DNA of 64,000 nt from assembly GCA_945866125.1 (NCBI GenBank), contig CAMBFZ010000001.1, positions 124,001-188,000 of the forward strand. Reading direction: 5' to 3'. Within the stretch, counting starts at the first letter, position 1. Every line of letters starts with the position of its first letter. The position numbers and the translations under genes were made by a program. Below the pieces are notes generated by a model. That model did not search any database, was not told the origin of the DNA, and saw only the letters and a list, made by a program, of their open reading frames with translations. This document shows positions 53,827-61,688 of the stretch, in pieces. The DNA is from Bordetella parapertussis (lineage in GTDB: Bacteria > Pseudomonadota > Gammaproteobacteria > Burkholderiales > Burkholderiaceae_D).

Positions 53827-54186
53827 ATGCAACGTATCATGCTGCGCGCGAAAATTCATCGCGCCACCGTTACGCAGTGCGATCTTAATTACGAAGGCTC
53901 GTGCGGTATCGACGAAGATTTGCTGGACGCGGCCGACATGCGCGAGTTCGAAAAAATCGATCTGTACAACATTAATAACGGCGAACGCTTTTCGACTTAC
54001 ATCATCAAGGGCAAGCGCGGTAGCGGCGAAATTTCACTCAACGGCGCGGCCGCCCGTCTGGCGCAATTGGGGGACCTGCTGATTATCTGCACCTATGCGC
54101 CGATGACAGAAGAAGAGATCGCTGGCTATCAGCAAAAAATTGTGTTTGTTGACGAGAAAAACCATCTCGCCGGCGTGAAAAAATAA
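53827..54186 (+). CDS. panD: Aspartate 1-decarboxylase
   Basis: The 119-residue proenzyme opens MQRIMLRAKIHRATVTQCDL. It self-cleaves between Gly24 and Ser25 in NYEGSCGID to create the pyruvoyl cofactor, and makes beta-alanine for pantothenate and coenzyme A. NINNGERFSTYIIKGKRGSG is also diagnostic. It sits between the two alpha-subunit genes of transhydrogenase with gaps of 8 and 17 bases, an unexpected place for a pantothenate gene. ATG at 53827 follows AAGGAG. Confidence 0.96.
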   Translation: MQRIMLRAKIHRATVTQCDLNYEGSCGIDEDLLDAADMREFEKIDLYNINNGERFSTYIIKGKRGSGEISLNGAAARLAQLGDLLIICTYAPMTEEEIAGYQQKIVFVDEKNHLAGVKK

Positions 54187-54203
54187 TCCAAGAAGAGGAC
54201 ATC

Positions 54204-54527
54204 ATGGAAGTCAGTCACACCATCACCAATCTGATCATCTTCGTGCTGGCAATTTATGTCGGCTACCACGTTGTCTGGACCGTCACGCCGGCGTTACATA
54301 CGCCCTTGATGGCGGTAACAAACGCGATCTCGGCCATCATTATTGTGGGCGCCATGCTTGCAGCGGCGCTGACCGAAGGACCGGTTGGGCAGTTCATGGG
54401 TACGCTGGCTGTGGCGCTGGCGGCAGTCAATGTGTTTGGCGGCTTTCTGGTCACGCAGCGCATGCTGGAGATGTTCAAGAAAAAAGAGCCCAAGGTACAA
54501 GTCCCTAAAGAGGGAGGTCAATCATGA
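54204..54527 (+). CDS. pntAB: NAD(P) transhydrogenase alpha subunit, part 2 (membrane)
   Basis: The 107-residue protein has three membrane helices (NLIIFVLAIYVGYHVVW, ISAIIIVGAMLAAALTEG and LAVALAAVNVFGGFLVTQRM) and is the membrane half of the alpha chain, part of the proton channel. It overlaps pntB by four bases (ATGA), so the two are coupled. An AAGAGGA site precedes the ATG. Confidence 0.92.
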   Translation: MEVSHTITNLIIFVLAIYVGYHVVWTVTPALHTPLMAVTNAISAIIIVGAMLAAALTEGPVGQFMGTLAVALAAVNVFGGFLVTQRMLEMFKKKEPKVQVPKEGGQS

Positions 54528-55960
54528 GCATGAATCTTGTCACCCTGCTGTACCTGATTGCCTCGATCTGTTTTATTCAGGCTTTGAAAGGCTTGTCGCA
54601 TCCGGCCACGGCCCGTCGCGGTAATGCGTTCGGCATGTCCGGCATGGCCATTGCAGCGCTGACCACGGTTGCGCTGATTTACAAACTTAAAACCGAAGCC
54701 GTCGGCGGCAGCGGCATGGGTTACGGCCTGATGGTGCTCGGGGTGGTGGTAGGCGGCAGCATCGGCGCCATTCTTGCCAAGCGCGTTGAGATGACCAAGA
54801 TGCCGGAATTGGTCGCCGCGATGCACTCCCTGATCGGTCTGGCGGCAGTGTGTATCGCGGTGGCGGCGGTCTCTGAGCCGTGGGCGTTTCAAATCGTCGG
54901 GCGCGACATGCCGATTCCGTTTGGTAATCGTCTGGAGCTCTTCATTGGTACCTTCGTCGGTGCCATCACGTTCTCTGGTTCAGTGATCGCTTTCGGCAAG
55001 CTCTCCGGCAGCTATAAATTCCGTCTGTTTCAAGGAGCGCCGGTGGTTTTTCCGGGCCAACACATGGTCAACCTGGCGCTGGCAGTGGCGATGCTGGGGT
55101 TTGGTATTGCGTTTTGCTTCACCCAAGAATGGCCGCCTTTTATCATCATGACCGCTATTGCTTTTGTGCTGGGTGTCTTGATCATCATCCCGATTGGCGG
55201 CGCAGATATGCCGGTGGTGGTGTCGATGTTGAACAGCTATTCGGGTTGGGCTGCGGCCGGCATCGGTTTCTCGCTGAATAATTCGATGCTGATTATTGCG
55301 GGCTCGCTGGTTGGTTCAAGCGGCGCGATTCTGTCGTACATCATGTGCAAGGCGATGAATCGTTCGTTCTTTAACGTCATTCTGGGTGGTTTCGGTGGTG
55401 ATGCTAACGCCGCAGTGGCTGGCGCGCAGCAGCAGCGTCCGGTCAAATCTGGTTCGGCGGATGATGCTGCTTTCCTGATGGGTAATGCCGAGACCGTCAT
55501 CATCGTGCCTGGCTATGGTTTGGCCGTCGCGCGTGCGCAGCATGCACTCAAAGAGTTGACCGAAAAACTCACGCACAAAGGTGTGACCGTTAAATACGCT
55601 ATTCATCCGGTAGCCGGTCGTATGCCGGGCCATATGAACGTGTTACTGGCTGAAGCCGAAGTCCCTTATGATCAGGTCTTCGAGATGGAAGACATCAACA
55701 GCGAATTCGGTCAGGCTGATGTGGTGTTGGTGCTGGGTGCCAATGACGTCGTCAACCCCGCAGCAAAAGACCCGAAATCATCGATTGCCGGTATGCCGAT
55801 TCTTGAAGCGTACAAAGCCAAGACCGTGATTGTAAATAAGCGTTCGATGGCGGCTGGTTATGCGGGTCTCGACAACGAACTCTTCTATATGGATAAAACC
55901 ATGATGGTGTTCGGTGACGCGAAAAAAGTCATTGAAGATATGGTCAAGGCGGTCGAGTAA
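54524..55960 (+). CDS. pntB: NAD(P) transhydrogenase beta subunit
   Basis: The 478-residue protein has about nine N-terminal membrane helices and a C-terminal NADP(H)-binding domain III. Markers are VIIVPGYGLAVARAQHAL near 325, HPVAGRMPGHMNVLLAEA and GANDVVNPAAKDP. With the split alpha chain it completes a proton-translocating transhydrogenase. A strong terminator follows after 28 bases. Confidence 0.96.
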   Translation: MSMNLVTLLYLIASICFIQALKGLSHPATARRGNAFGMSGMAIAALTTVALIYKLKTEAVGGSGMGYGLMVLGVVVGGSIGAILAKRVEMTKMPELVAAMHSLIGLAAVCIAVAAVSEPWAFQIVGRDMPIPFGNRLELFIGTFVGAITFSGSVIAFGKLSGSYKFRLFQGAPVVFPGQHMVNLALAVAMLGFGIAFCFTQEWPPFIIMTAIAFVLGVLIIIPIGGADMPVVVSMLNSYSGWAAAGIGFSLNNSMLIIAGSLVGSSGAILSYIMCKAMNRSFFNVILGGFGGDANAAVAGAQQQRPVKSGSADDAAFLMGNAETVIIVPGYGLAVARAQHALKELTEKLTHKGVTVKYAIHPVAGRMPGHMNVLLAEAEVPYDQVFEMEDINSEFGQADVVLVLGANDVVNPAAKDPKSSIAGMPILEAYKAKTVIVNKRSMAAGYAGLDNELFYMDKTMMVFGDAKKVIEDMVKAVE

Positions 55961-55988
55961 TCCGACGCTGGCAACCATCGGCATCACA

Positions 55989-56018
55989 AAACGGGCGAAG
56001 CGATTCGCCCGTTTTTTT
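55989..56018 (+). terminator. Intrinsic terminator after pntB
   Basis: ACGGGCGAA (55990-55998) pairs with TTCGCCCGT (56003-56011) around a GCGA tetraloop and is followed by a run of eight T (56011-56018 or so). It is a textbook factor-independent terminator, and the promoter-like box of the next gene begins immediately after it. Confidence 0.92.
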
Positions 56019-56046
56019 TGAACTCGAATGATCTCTTCGATACAAA
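56019..56046 (+). promoter_or_regulatory. Degenerate hrp-box-like promoter of the ankyrin gene
   Basis: TGAACT (56019-56024), 15 bases, ATACAAA (56040-56046). It keeps GAAC and the AC...A core with the N15 spacing seen at four other loci, and the right half is identical to that at 389-395. It lies 43 bases before the GTG at 56090 and abuts the pnt terminator. Confidence 0.42.
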
Positions 56047-56089
56047 CAGCGCGCCTGCGCCTCGCAGTTGTATATGAAGGAGTCTGTTC

Positions 56090-57292
56090 GTGAAATCAAG
56101 TGTGTCTTCTAGCGCCGGTAAAAAAACGCCTATAGCTATTCCGGCAGCTGATCGCGCCTATCGGGGTTCGATATCCGCTCCCAGTGCGAATTCTGATGTC
56201 ATGATCTCTGAATCGGCCAGCATGCCCACCCTGAAGCAGAGTTCGTTAAAACAAAATCCGCATGGCGTCCAGGGGTTTGAATTAAAACTAAGCTTGGGTG
56301 CCAAAGATGCTAGTGAACCGGTTATCAAGCGTGTTGATGCATTATCGATGCCGCCACCCGTATTTGAACCGAGTTGGACCAACAGAATGCAGGTGTTGTT
56401 TCAGGATATCGAGAGTGGGAGGAAGGACGTGCTCGATACGATCCCCACTTGTCGGGATGATCAGATTGAATCGGGTGTCTATATCGACATACCCCATCCC
56501 ACGACTCTGCAAACGCCATTGACCTTGGCGCTGGAAAAAAAACGGCCCGACATTGCCATGGCATTACTCCTACTTGGCGCCGATCCGGTTGCGCAAGATG
56601 GCAAGGGCATGCGCCCCTGTGCGTGGGCTACTCCTTTGGAAGCGCGCTTCCTCCGGTTTTTTGCGTTGTTAAGTATTGCAAGCACTTCGTCTGGCGTACC
56701 GGAGGCGCATCAGGAAATTCTGACATTAGTTAATTCGGTTGAGCCGAAGAGCGGGAAGACTATGCTTGGTTGGGCTATTGAGATGCGTAACGATGCGTTG
56801 GTAGAGCGGCTTATGGCCCACCAGACTGATCTTTTCAAGGATGATGCCGAGGGTAAAGCACCACTCGATTTCGCTACGCGCTGTGGCACACTCAGCCTGA
56901 TCCAAACCCTGCTGACGGTTTGGTCAGCGTTGCCAAAAAGTGGCTTGCATCGCGTCTATCTCCGCAGCGCAATCTGCGAAGCCGTCGTCGCTGATCGTCC
57001 GATGGTGGTGGCAGAATGTTTGTCAGTTTTTCGGACATGCTACCGCGAAGAGAGCGCCCTACATGCAGGCGTTGGGCGCCACAGAGAGGACGCTCATCAT
57101 TTTTTCTTGAGGGGCCTACAGCCAGCCGATCTGAACGTGAGAGAGGCAATGCGAAGCACCACCAACGACTATGTGCTGAATGAACAAGAGTGTGTGCTGT
57201 TGGACTTACATGTAATCGAAGCACTGGCAATCAAGCTCGATCGCAATAAGGTGTCGGAAGTCATCGCAGCCCATACCAAGCCACGGTATTAG
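56090..57292 (+). CDS. Candidate type III effector with ankyrin-like repeats (400 aa)
   Basis: The protein begins with GTG at 56090 behind GAAGGA (56076-56081). The first 100 residues are rich in Ser, Pro and Lys without a Sec signal. Ankyrin-like units follow: TPLTLALEKKRPDIAMALLL then LGADPVAQDGKG, TMLGWAIEMRNDALVERLMA and APLDFATRCGTLSLIQTLLT. The C-terminal 110 residues are unassigned. It is unlike the 23-27 kb pair in sequence outside the repeats. It stands alone between the pnt operon and ubiH, with an hrp-box-like motif in front. A host-directed role is inference. Confidence 0.62.
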   Translation: MKSSVSSSAGKKTPIAIPAADRAYRGSISAPSANSDVMISESASMPTLKQSSLKQNPHGVQGFELKLSLGAKDASEPVIKRVDALSMPPPVFEPSWTNRMQVLFQDIESGRKDVLDTIPTCRDDQIESGVYIDIPHPTTLQTPLTLALEKKRPDIAMALLLLGADPVAQDGKGMRPCAWATPLEARFLRFFALLSIASTSSGVPEAHQEILTLVNSVEPKSGKTMLGWAIEMRNDALVERLMAHQTDLFKDDAEGKAPLDFATRCGTLSLIQTLLTVWSALPKSGLHRVYLRSAICEAVVADRPMVVAECLSVFRTCYREESALHAGVGRHREDAHHFFLRGLQPADLNVREAMRSTTNDYVLNEQECVLLDLHVIEALAIKLDRNKVSEVIAAHTKPRY

Positions 57293-57337
57293 GCAGCCGC
57301 CGTGTGGAGTGTCTGGTCGAGAGAAAAAACGACGCAA

Positions 57338-58489
57338 TCAGAAGCGTGTGCCGAACATCATCTGATCGGCCAGCAAGCGCTTCGCTGGCGGCAGCAGATC
57401 AATGCCCTCTAACGCCCAGCCAAGTACGGTCTGCAAGGGGGTGCCATCGGCAGTGGCGGCGAACAAGCGCGCCATCGCATCGGTGATCTGTATCGTCATC
57501 CCGCGATCTGTGCGACGTTGTGCAGAAAATTTTTCCAGCGCCGACTGCGGCACCGACAAGGTGCATTGCGCCAGCCTATTTGCCAGTACCGCCGCATCGC
57601 GCAATCCCAGATTGAGTCCTTGCCCGGCGACAGGATGCAGCGTTTGCGCGGCGTTGCCGATGGCTACCGTGCGCGCTGTGGCGGCCGGATCGGCATTGAG
57701 ACCCAAGGCGTAGCTTTGACGTGGTCCCACCTTGGTGAAGCGGCCAAGCCGTTGCCCAAAGGCGTGCTGCAGCGCCTGCAAAAAATCGGCGTCGCTCTGC
57801 GCCAGCAAATCGGCAATGCGCGTTGGTCGCGCACACCAGACCAAGGCATAGCCATCCTCCTGCGGCAGCAAGGCTAATGGCCCTTCTTCGGTGAACCGCT
57901 CAAACGCACGACCAGGCAGCGGCGCGCTGCTGCAAACTGTCGCCACAATCGCGCTTTGTTGATAATCATGCTGCTGTGATTTTTTTGCCTGCGTGCCGTA
58001 CACGCCACCTTCCGCCTGCACCATCACCGAGGCGTCAATGGCAGACCCGTCTGCCATCTGCAATCGTACGTGGTCTGCAGCGTCGTCCACTGCGCTGACG
58101 CTGGCCGGCCGTTGTATCAGCACGCCCTTGCTTTCTAATGAGGCAGTCAGGGTCTGCACCAGCGCGCCGTAACGGCACACATAGCCGAGCGCAGGTAAAT
58201 TCAGGGCGGTGCTGTCAATCAAGGTACGACCAAAGCTGCCGCGCCGGGAGATATGGATTTGGGTAATCGGCGTGCCGGACACGGGCCACGCTGCGATTTG
58301 TTCGAGCAGTTGCCGGCTGCCGTAGGACAGCGCAATTGAGCGCGGATCTTGTTGTGCTGCGGCCGATGTTTTTGCATCAATGAGAAGCAGCTTGTGCGCC
58401 GACACGCCGCGCAGGATCAGCATCCCGGCCAGCGCCAGCCCAACCGGACCGGCGCCTACGATGGCAATGTCAATCTGGCGTGGCGTCAA
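57338..58489 (-). CDS. ubiH: FAD-dependent UbiH-like ubiquinone biosynthesis hydroxylase
   Basis: The 383-residue flavin monooxygenase opens with IDIAIVGAGPVGLALAGML (dinucleotide fold). The second FAD motif is AIGNAAQTLHPVAGQGLNLG near 275, and the family DG-type segment lies around 155. Members hydroxylate the ring of ubiquinone precursors; UbiH, UbiF and UbiI are hard to separate by sequence alone. Position one base downstream of pepP recalls the enterobacterial pepP-ubiH operon and supports UbiH. Confidence 0.87.
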   Translation of the reverse strand: MTPRQIDIAIVGAGPVGLALAGMLILRGVSAHKLLLIDAKTSAAAQQDPRSIALSYGSRQLLEQIAAWPVSGTPITQIHISRRGSFGRTLIDSTALNLPALGYVCRYGALVQTLTASLESKGVLIQRPASVSAVDDAADHVRLQMADGSAIDASVMVQAEGGVYGTQAKKSQQHDYQQSAIVATVCSSAPLPGRAFERFTEEGPLALLPQEDGYALVWCARPTRIADLLAQSDADFLQALQHAFGQRLGRFTKVGPRQSYALGLNADPAATARTVAIGNAAQTLHPVAGQGLNLGLRDAAVLANRLAQCTLSVPQSALEKFSAQRRTDRGMTIQITDAMARLFAATADGTPLQTVLGWALEGIDLLPPAKRLLADQMMFGTRF

Positions 58490-58490
58490 A

Positions 58491-59828
58491 TCAGCCTCGC
58501 ATCACGGCTTCAATGTCGGTGATGGTTTTGGGCGCCTTGTGCGTGAGGATGTGGCAGCCCTCTGTCGTCACCAGCGCATCGTCTTCAATCCGGATGCCAA
58601 TGTTCCAGAAAGATTCGGGCACGCCTTCACCGGGACGCACATAGATGCCGGGTTCAATGGTGAGTACCATACCCGGCTGTAGCGTGCGCCACGGCCTCTC
58701 TGTGCCTGTCACTGTCGGATCGCGATATTCACCCACATCATGCACATCCATTCCCAGCCAGTGGCCGGTGCGGTGCATGTAAAACTGGCGGTAGTCACCT
58801 TTGGCAATGACGTCTTCGAGCGAGCCAACTTTGTTTTTATCAAGCAGTCCGGTATCGAGCATCCCTTGGGCCAGTATCTTGACAGCGGCATCATGACCGT
58901 CGGTAAAACGGGCGCCGGCCCGGGTTGCGGCAATGGCGGCAGTTTGCGAGGCCAACACGATTTCGTAGAGTGCTTTTTGCGGGCCGCTAAAGCGGCCATT
59001 GGCCGGAAAGGTGCGTGTGATATCTGACGCATAGCTGTCGAGTTCGCAGCCGGCATCAATCAAGACCAGATCACCATCGCGCAGCGTCGCGTCACTAGCG
59101 CGGTAGTGCAGCACGCAGGCATTGGCGCCAGTGGCCACGATGGAACCGTAGGCGGGATATTGCGAGCCGTGGCTGCGAAATTCGTGCAGTAATTCGGCTT
59201 CGAGATGGTATTCACGCAGGCCGGGGCGGGCGATGCGCATGGCGCGCGCATGGGCTTCGGCCGAGATGTCGGCGGCGCGTTGCATGATGGCGATTTCGTC
59301 GGCGTCTTTGATGAGCCGCATTTCGTTGAGCATGACCCGCACATCGATTGCGGTCGAGGGCGCACTGACACCAGCGCGGGCCTGCGCGCGCACGGTGTTG
59401 AGCCAGCCCTGCATGCGGACATCAAGGCGGGCATCGCTACCCAAGGCGTAAAACAGCGCCGGCGCATTGGCCATGAATTTGGGCAGTTCGGTATCGACCT
59501 GTTCGATCGGATGGGCCGCGTCCATGCCGAATTGTTCCTTCGCTGCGGCCGGCCCGAAACGGTAGCCATCCCAGATTTCGCGCTCCAGGTTTTTATCGCG
59601 ACAAAACAAAACCGATTGATCCTCCGCTCCCGCCACCAGCACCAGTAGCGCGTCGGGTTCGGTAAAGCCGGTCAGATAATAAAAAGAGCTGTCGTGCCGG
59701 TACGGATAGTCGGCATCGGCATTGCGCATGACTTCGGGTGCCGTCGGGATAATGGCAACGCCGCCGCCTTGGGCATGCATCTGCGCGAGGACAGCGGCGC
59801 GCCGCCGTTGATAAACAGTCATGGTCAT
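58491..59828 (-). CDS. pepP: Xaa-Pro aminopeptidase (aminopeptidase P)
   Basis: The 445-residue dimanganese peptidase removes an N-terminal residue next to proline. Metal ligands are visible in LIDAGCELDSYASDITRTFP near 255, HRTGHWLGMDVHDVGEY near 350, LTIEPGIYV and GIRIEDDALVT. The N-terminal AMP-N domain includes DSSFYYLTGFTEPDALLVL. Its start overlaps the stop of the upstream murU by four bases. Confidence 0.95.
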   Translation of the reverse strand: MTMTVYQRRRAAVLAQMHAQGGGVAIIPTAPEVMRNADADYPYRHDSSFYYLTGFTEPDALLVLVAGAEDQSVLFCRDKNLEREIWDGYRFGPAAAKEQFGMDAAHPIEQVDTELPKFMANAPALFYALGSDARLDVRMQGWLNTVRAQARAGVSAPSTAIDVRVMLNEMRLIKDADEIAIMQRAADISAEAHARAMRIARPGLREYHLEAELLHEFRSHGSQYPAYGSIVATGANACVLHYRASDATLRDGDLVLIDAGCELDSYASDITRTFPANGRFSGPQKALYEIVLASQTAAIAATRAGARFTDGHDAAVKILAQGMLDTGLLDKNKVGSLEDVIAKGDYRQFYMHRTGHWLGMDVHDVGEYRDPTVTGTERPWRTLQPGMVLTIEPGIYVRPGEGVPESFWNIGIRIEDDALVTTEGCHILTHKAPKTITDIEAVMRG

Positions 59829-60538
59829 GATCCGTGTTGGAGTGGTGCGTTAAGTTGATTGAGCCGTTCGACGGTGCCGACATCGGTCCAGTCGCCGCGA
59901 TAGACTTCCCCGCCAATTCTGCCCTGATCTGCAAAAGTGCGCAGGATGGGCGCCAGTTTGGCGGACTCGCCTGCGGGCACGCTGTCGAATAATTCAGGAC
60001 GATAGACCCCGATACCGCAAAACGTGTAGCGCGGCGCACCGGTATTGGCAATGCTGAAATTTTCCAGCGCAAAGTCGCCCTCGGGATGATGCGGCGGGTT
60101 TTTTACCAGATACAGCCAGCCCAGATCGCGCACCGTGGGCGCCAGCGGCTTGCCCCAAACGTCCTCGTCTTCGAGCACGTCCTTGACCTGCGCAAAATCG
60201 AAATGCGGACAATAGATATCGCCGGCCACCGCAACAAACGGGGCCTCTCCCAGCAGCTGCCGCGCGTGCGCAATGCCACCGGCGGTCTCGAGCGCCGTGC
60301 CTTCTGCCGAATAGATCAGGCGCGCGCCAAACTTGCTGCCGTCACCCAGCGTGTCTTCAATCAGCTGACCCAGATGCGCATGGTTGATGATGATCTCGGT
60401 GATGCCCGCGCGGACCAGATTGACGATATGCCAGACGATGAGTGGGCGACCCCGGACCGTTAGCAGCGGCTTGGGGCAGGTGTCGGTGAGTGGACGCATC
60501 CGTTCGCCGCGGCCAGCGGCAAAAATCATCGCTTTCAT
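59825..60538 (-). CDS. murU: N-acetylmuramate alpha-1-phosphate uridylyltransferase
   Basis: The 237-residue nucleotidyltransferase has the signature AMIFAAGRGERMRPLTDTCP then KPLLTVRGRPLI at its N-terminus and the metal-binding VAVAGDIYC near 105. With AmgK it forms the peptidoglycan recycling bypass that turns N-acetylmuramate into UDP-MurNAc without the MurA step, and so lowers fosfomycin sensitivity. Its first base is the last base of the amgK stop. A glucose-1-phosphate-type specificity is less likely given the amgK neighbour. Confidence 0.88.
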   Translation of the reverse strand: MKAMIFAAGRGERMRPLTDTCPKPLLTVRGRPLIVWHIVNLVRAGITEIIINHAHLGQLIEDTLGDGSKFGARLIYSAEGTALETAGGIAHARQLLGEAPFVAVAGDIYCPHFDFAQVKDVLEDEDVWGKPLAPTVRDLGWLYLVKNPPHHPEGDFALENFSIANTGAPRYTFCGIGVYRPELFDSVPAGESAKLAPILRTFADQGRIGGEVYRGDWTDVGTVERLNQLNAPLQHGS

Positions 60539-61563
60539 CAGAAGGTATAGCCGACCTGCGGCGTTTTATCTTCGAAGGCGTCAAGCAGGCGGATCAGCGG
60601 TTTTAATTCAATGTAGCGATGCGCGGTCTTTCGTGTGTAGGCCATCACCAGCGGCAAGTCCTTGAGATAGGCATCTTTGCCGTCACGGTGGTACAGCCGC
60701 GCAAAAATGCCCAGAACTTTGAGGTGACGCTGCAAGCCCATGAATTCAAAGTCACGATAAAACGCATCGATATCGGGATTCACCGGCAGGCCGGCACGGC
60801 GCGCCCGTTCCCAGTAGCGGATCGCCCAGTCCAGCACCATCTCCTCGTCCCATTCCACATAAGCGTCGCGCAGCAGTGAGACCAGATCGTAGGTGAGCGG
60901 GCCATAGACGGCATCCTGAAAATCGAGGATGCCGGGATTGCCACGCTCAAGCACCATCAGGTTGCGCGAATGATAATCGCGGTGCACATAGACTTGGGGC
61001 TGGGCCAGATTATTGGCCAGCAAAATATCAAACACTTTATTGAGCTCGGCTGTTTGCGTGTCCGTTAATGTCGCGCCCAGATGTTTGCTCAGATACCAGT
61101 CTGGAAACAGCATCAGTTCGCGGTGCAGCAGCGCGCGATCGTAGTCGGGCAATACGCCCGGCTTGCTCTGGCTTTGCAGCAGAACCAAGGCGTCAATCGC
61201 GTCCAGATAGAGCTTGTGGGCAGTATCGTTATTGAGCACGCTAAGGTAGGTGGTGCCGCCTAAGTCAGCGAGCAGCAGAAAGCCTTGTGCGACGTCCTGC
61301 GCAAGGATGGTGGGTACCGTCACGCTGGTGGCCGCAAATAGGTTCGCGACGTCGATAAACGGTTGCACATTTTCTTGCGGCGGTGGCGCATCCATCACGA
61401 TAAAGCTGCCGCCGTCGGCCGCATCGACCCTGAAATAGCGGCGAAAGCTGGCGTCAGAGGAGGCCGGTCGCAGGCTTGAGATTATCAAGGCGGGGGCGGG
61501 CAGTGAGTTGAGCCAAAGGGTCAAGAGCGTCAAGCGCGGGTCTGAATGGGTGTGATCGGACAT
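60538..61563 (-). CDS. amgK: N-acetylmuramate/N-acetylglucosamine anomeric kinase
   Basis: The 341-residue APH-fold kinase phosphorylates the anomeric carbon of MurNAc and GlcNAc, feeding MurU. Markers are SFRRYFRVDAADGGSFIVMD at the N-terminal lobe, the catalytic loop VYVHRDYHSRNLMVLERG near 205 and ILDFQDAVYGPLTYDLVSLL. It is divergent from lptD, as in many Proteobacteria. The order amgK-murU-pepP-ubiH is one overlapping operon. Confidence 0.9.
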   Translation of the reverse strand: MSDHTHSDPRLTLLTLWLNSLPAPALIISSLRPASSDASFRRYFRVDAADGGSFIVMDAPPPQENVQPFIDVANLFAATSVTVPTILAQDVAQGFLLLADLGGTTYLSVLNNDTAHKLYLDAIDALVLLQSQSKPGVLPDYDRALLHRELMLFPDWYLSKHLGATLTDTQTAELNKVFDILLANNLAQPQVYVHRDYHSRNLMVLERGNPGILDFQDAVYGPLTYDLVSLLRDAYVEWDEEMVLDWAIRYWERARRAGLPVNPDIDAFYRDFEFMGLQRHLKVLGIFARLYHRDGKDAYLKDLPLVMAYTRKTAHRYIELKPLIRLLDAFEDKTPQVGYTF

Positions 61564-61628
61564 GAAATAAATCGGGATAGCAGGTTGGGATCGGGTGCCG
61601 ACAGGTCGAATCCGGCAGTGAGTTCCCC

Positions 61629-61634
61629 TATAAT
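61629..61634 (+). promoter_or_regulatory. Possible -10 element upstream of lptD
   Basis: TATAAT at 61629-61634 is a perfect -10 hexamer. The best -35 at a 17-base spacing is TCGAAT (61606-61611), a poor match. If used, transcription would start near 61641, a few bases before the small upstream ORF. Confidence 0.4.
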
Positions 61635-61646
61635 AAGGGATTCACC

Positions 61647-61688
61647 ATGCAAACGCGCCGCTTGAGCGTGCAATTTCCTCCTCCATGA
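61647..61688 (+). CDS. 13-codon upstream ORF (leader peptide candidate) overlapping lptD
   Basis: ATG at 61647, six bases after AAGGGA, opens a frame reading MQTRRLSVQFPPP and stops at TGA 61686-61688. The stop shares bases with the lptD ATG (ATGA). The lptD start has a pyrimidine-rich stretch (TTTCCTCCTCC) in place of a Shine-Dalgarno, so lptD translation may depend on ribosomes finishing this ORF. The Pro-Pro-Pro end is a known stall point relieved by EF-P. Too short to be called by gene finders; the role is inference. Confidence 0.4.
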   Translation: MQTRRLSVQFPPP

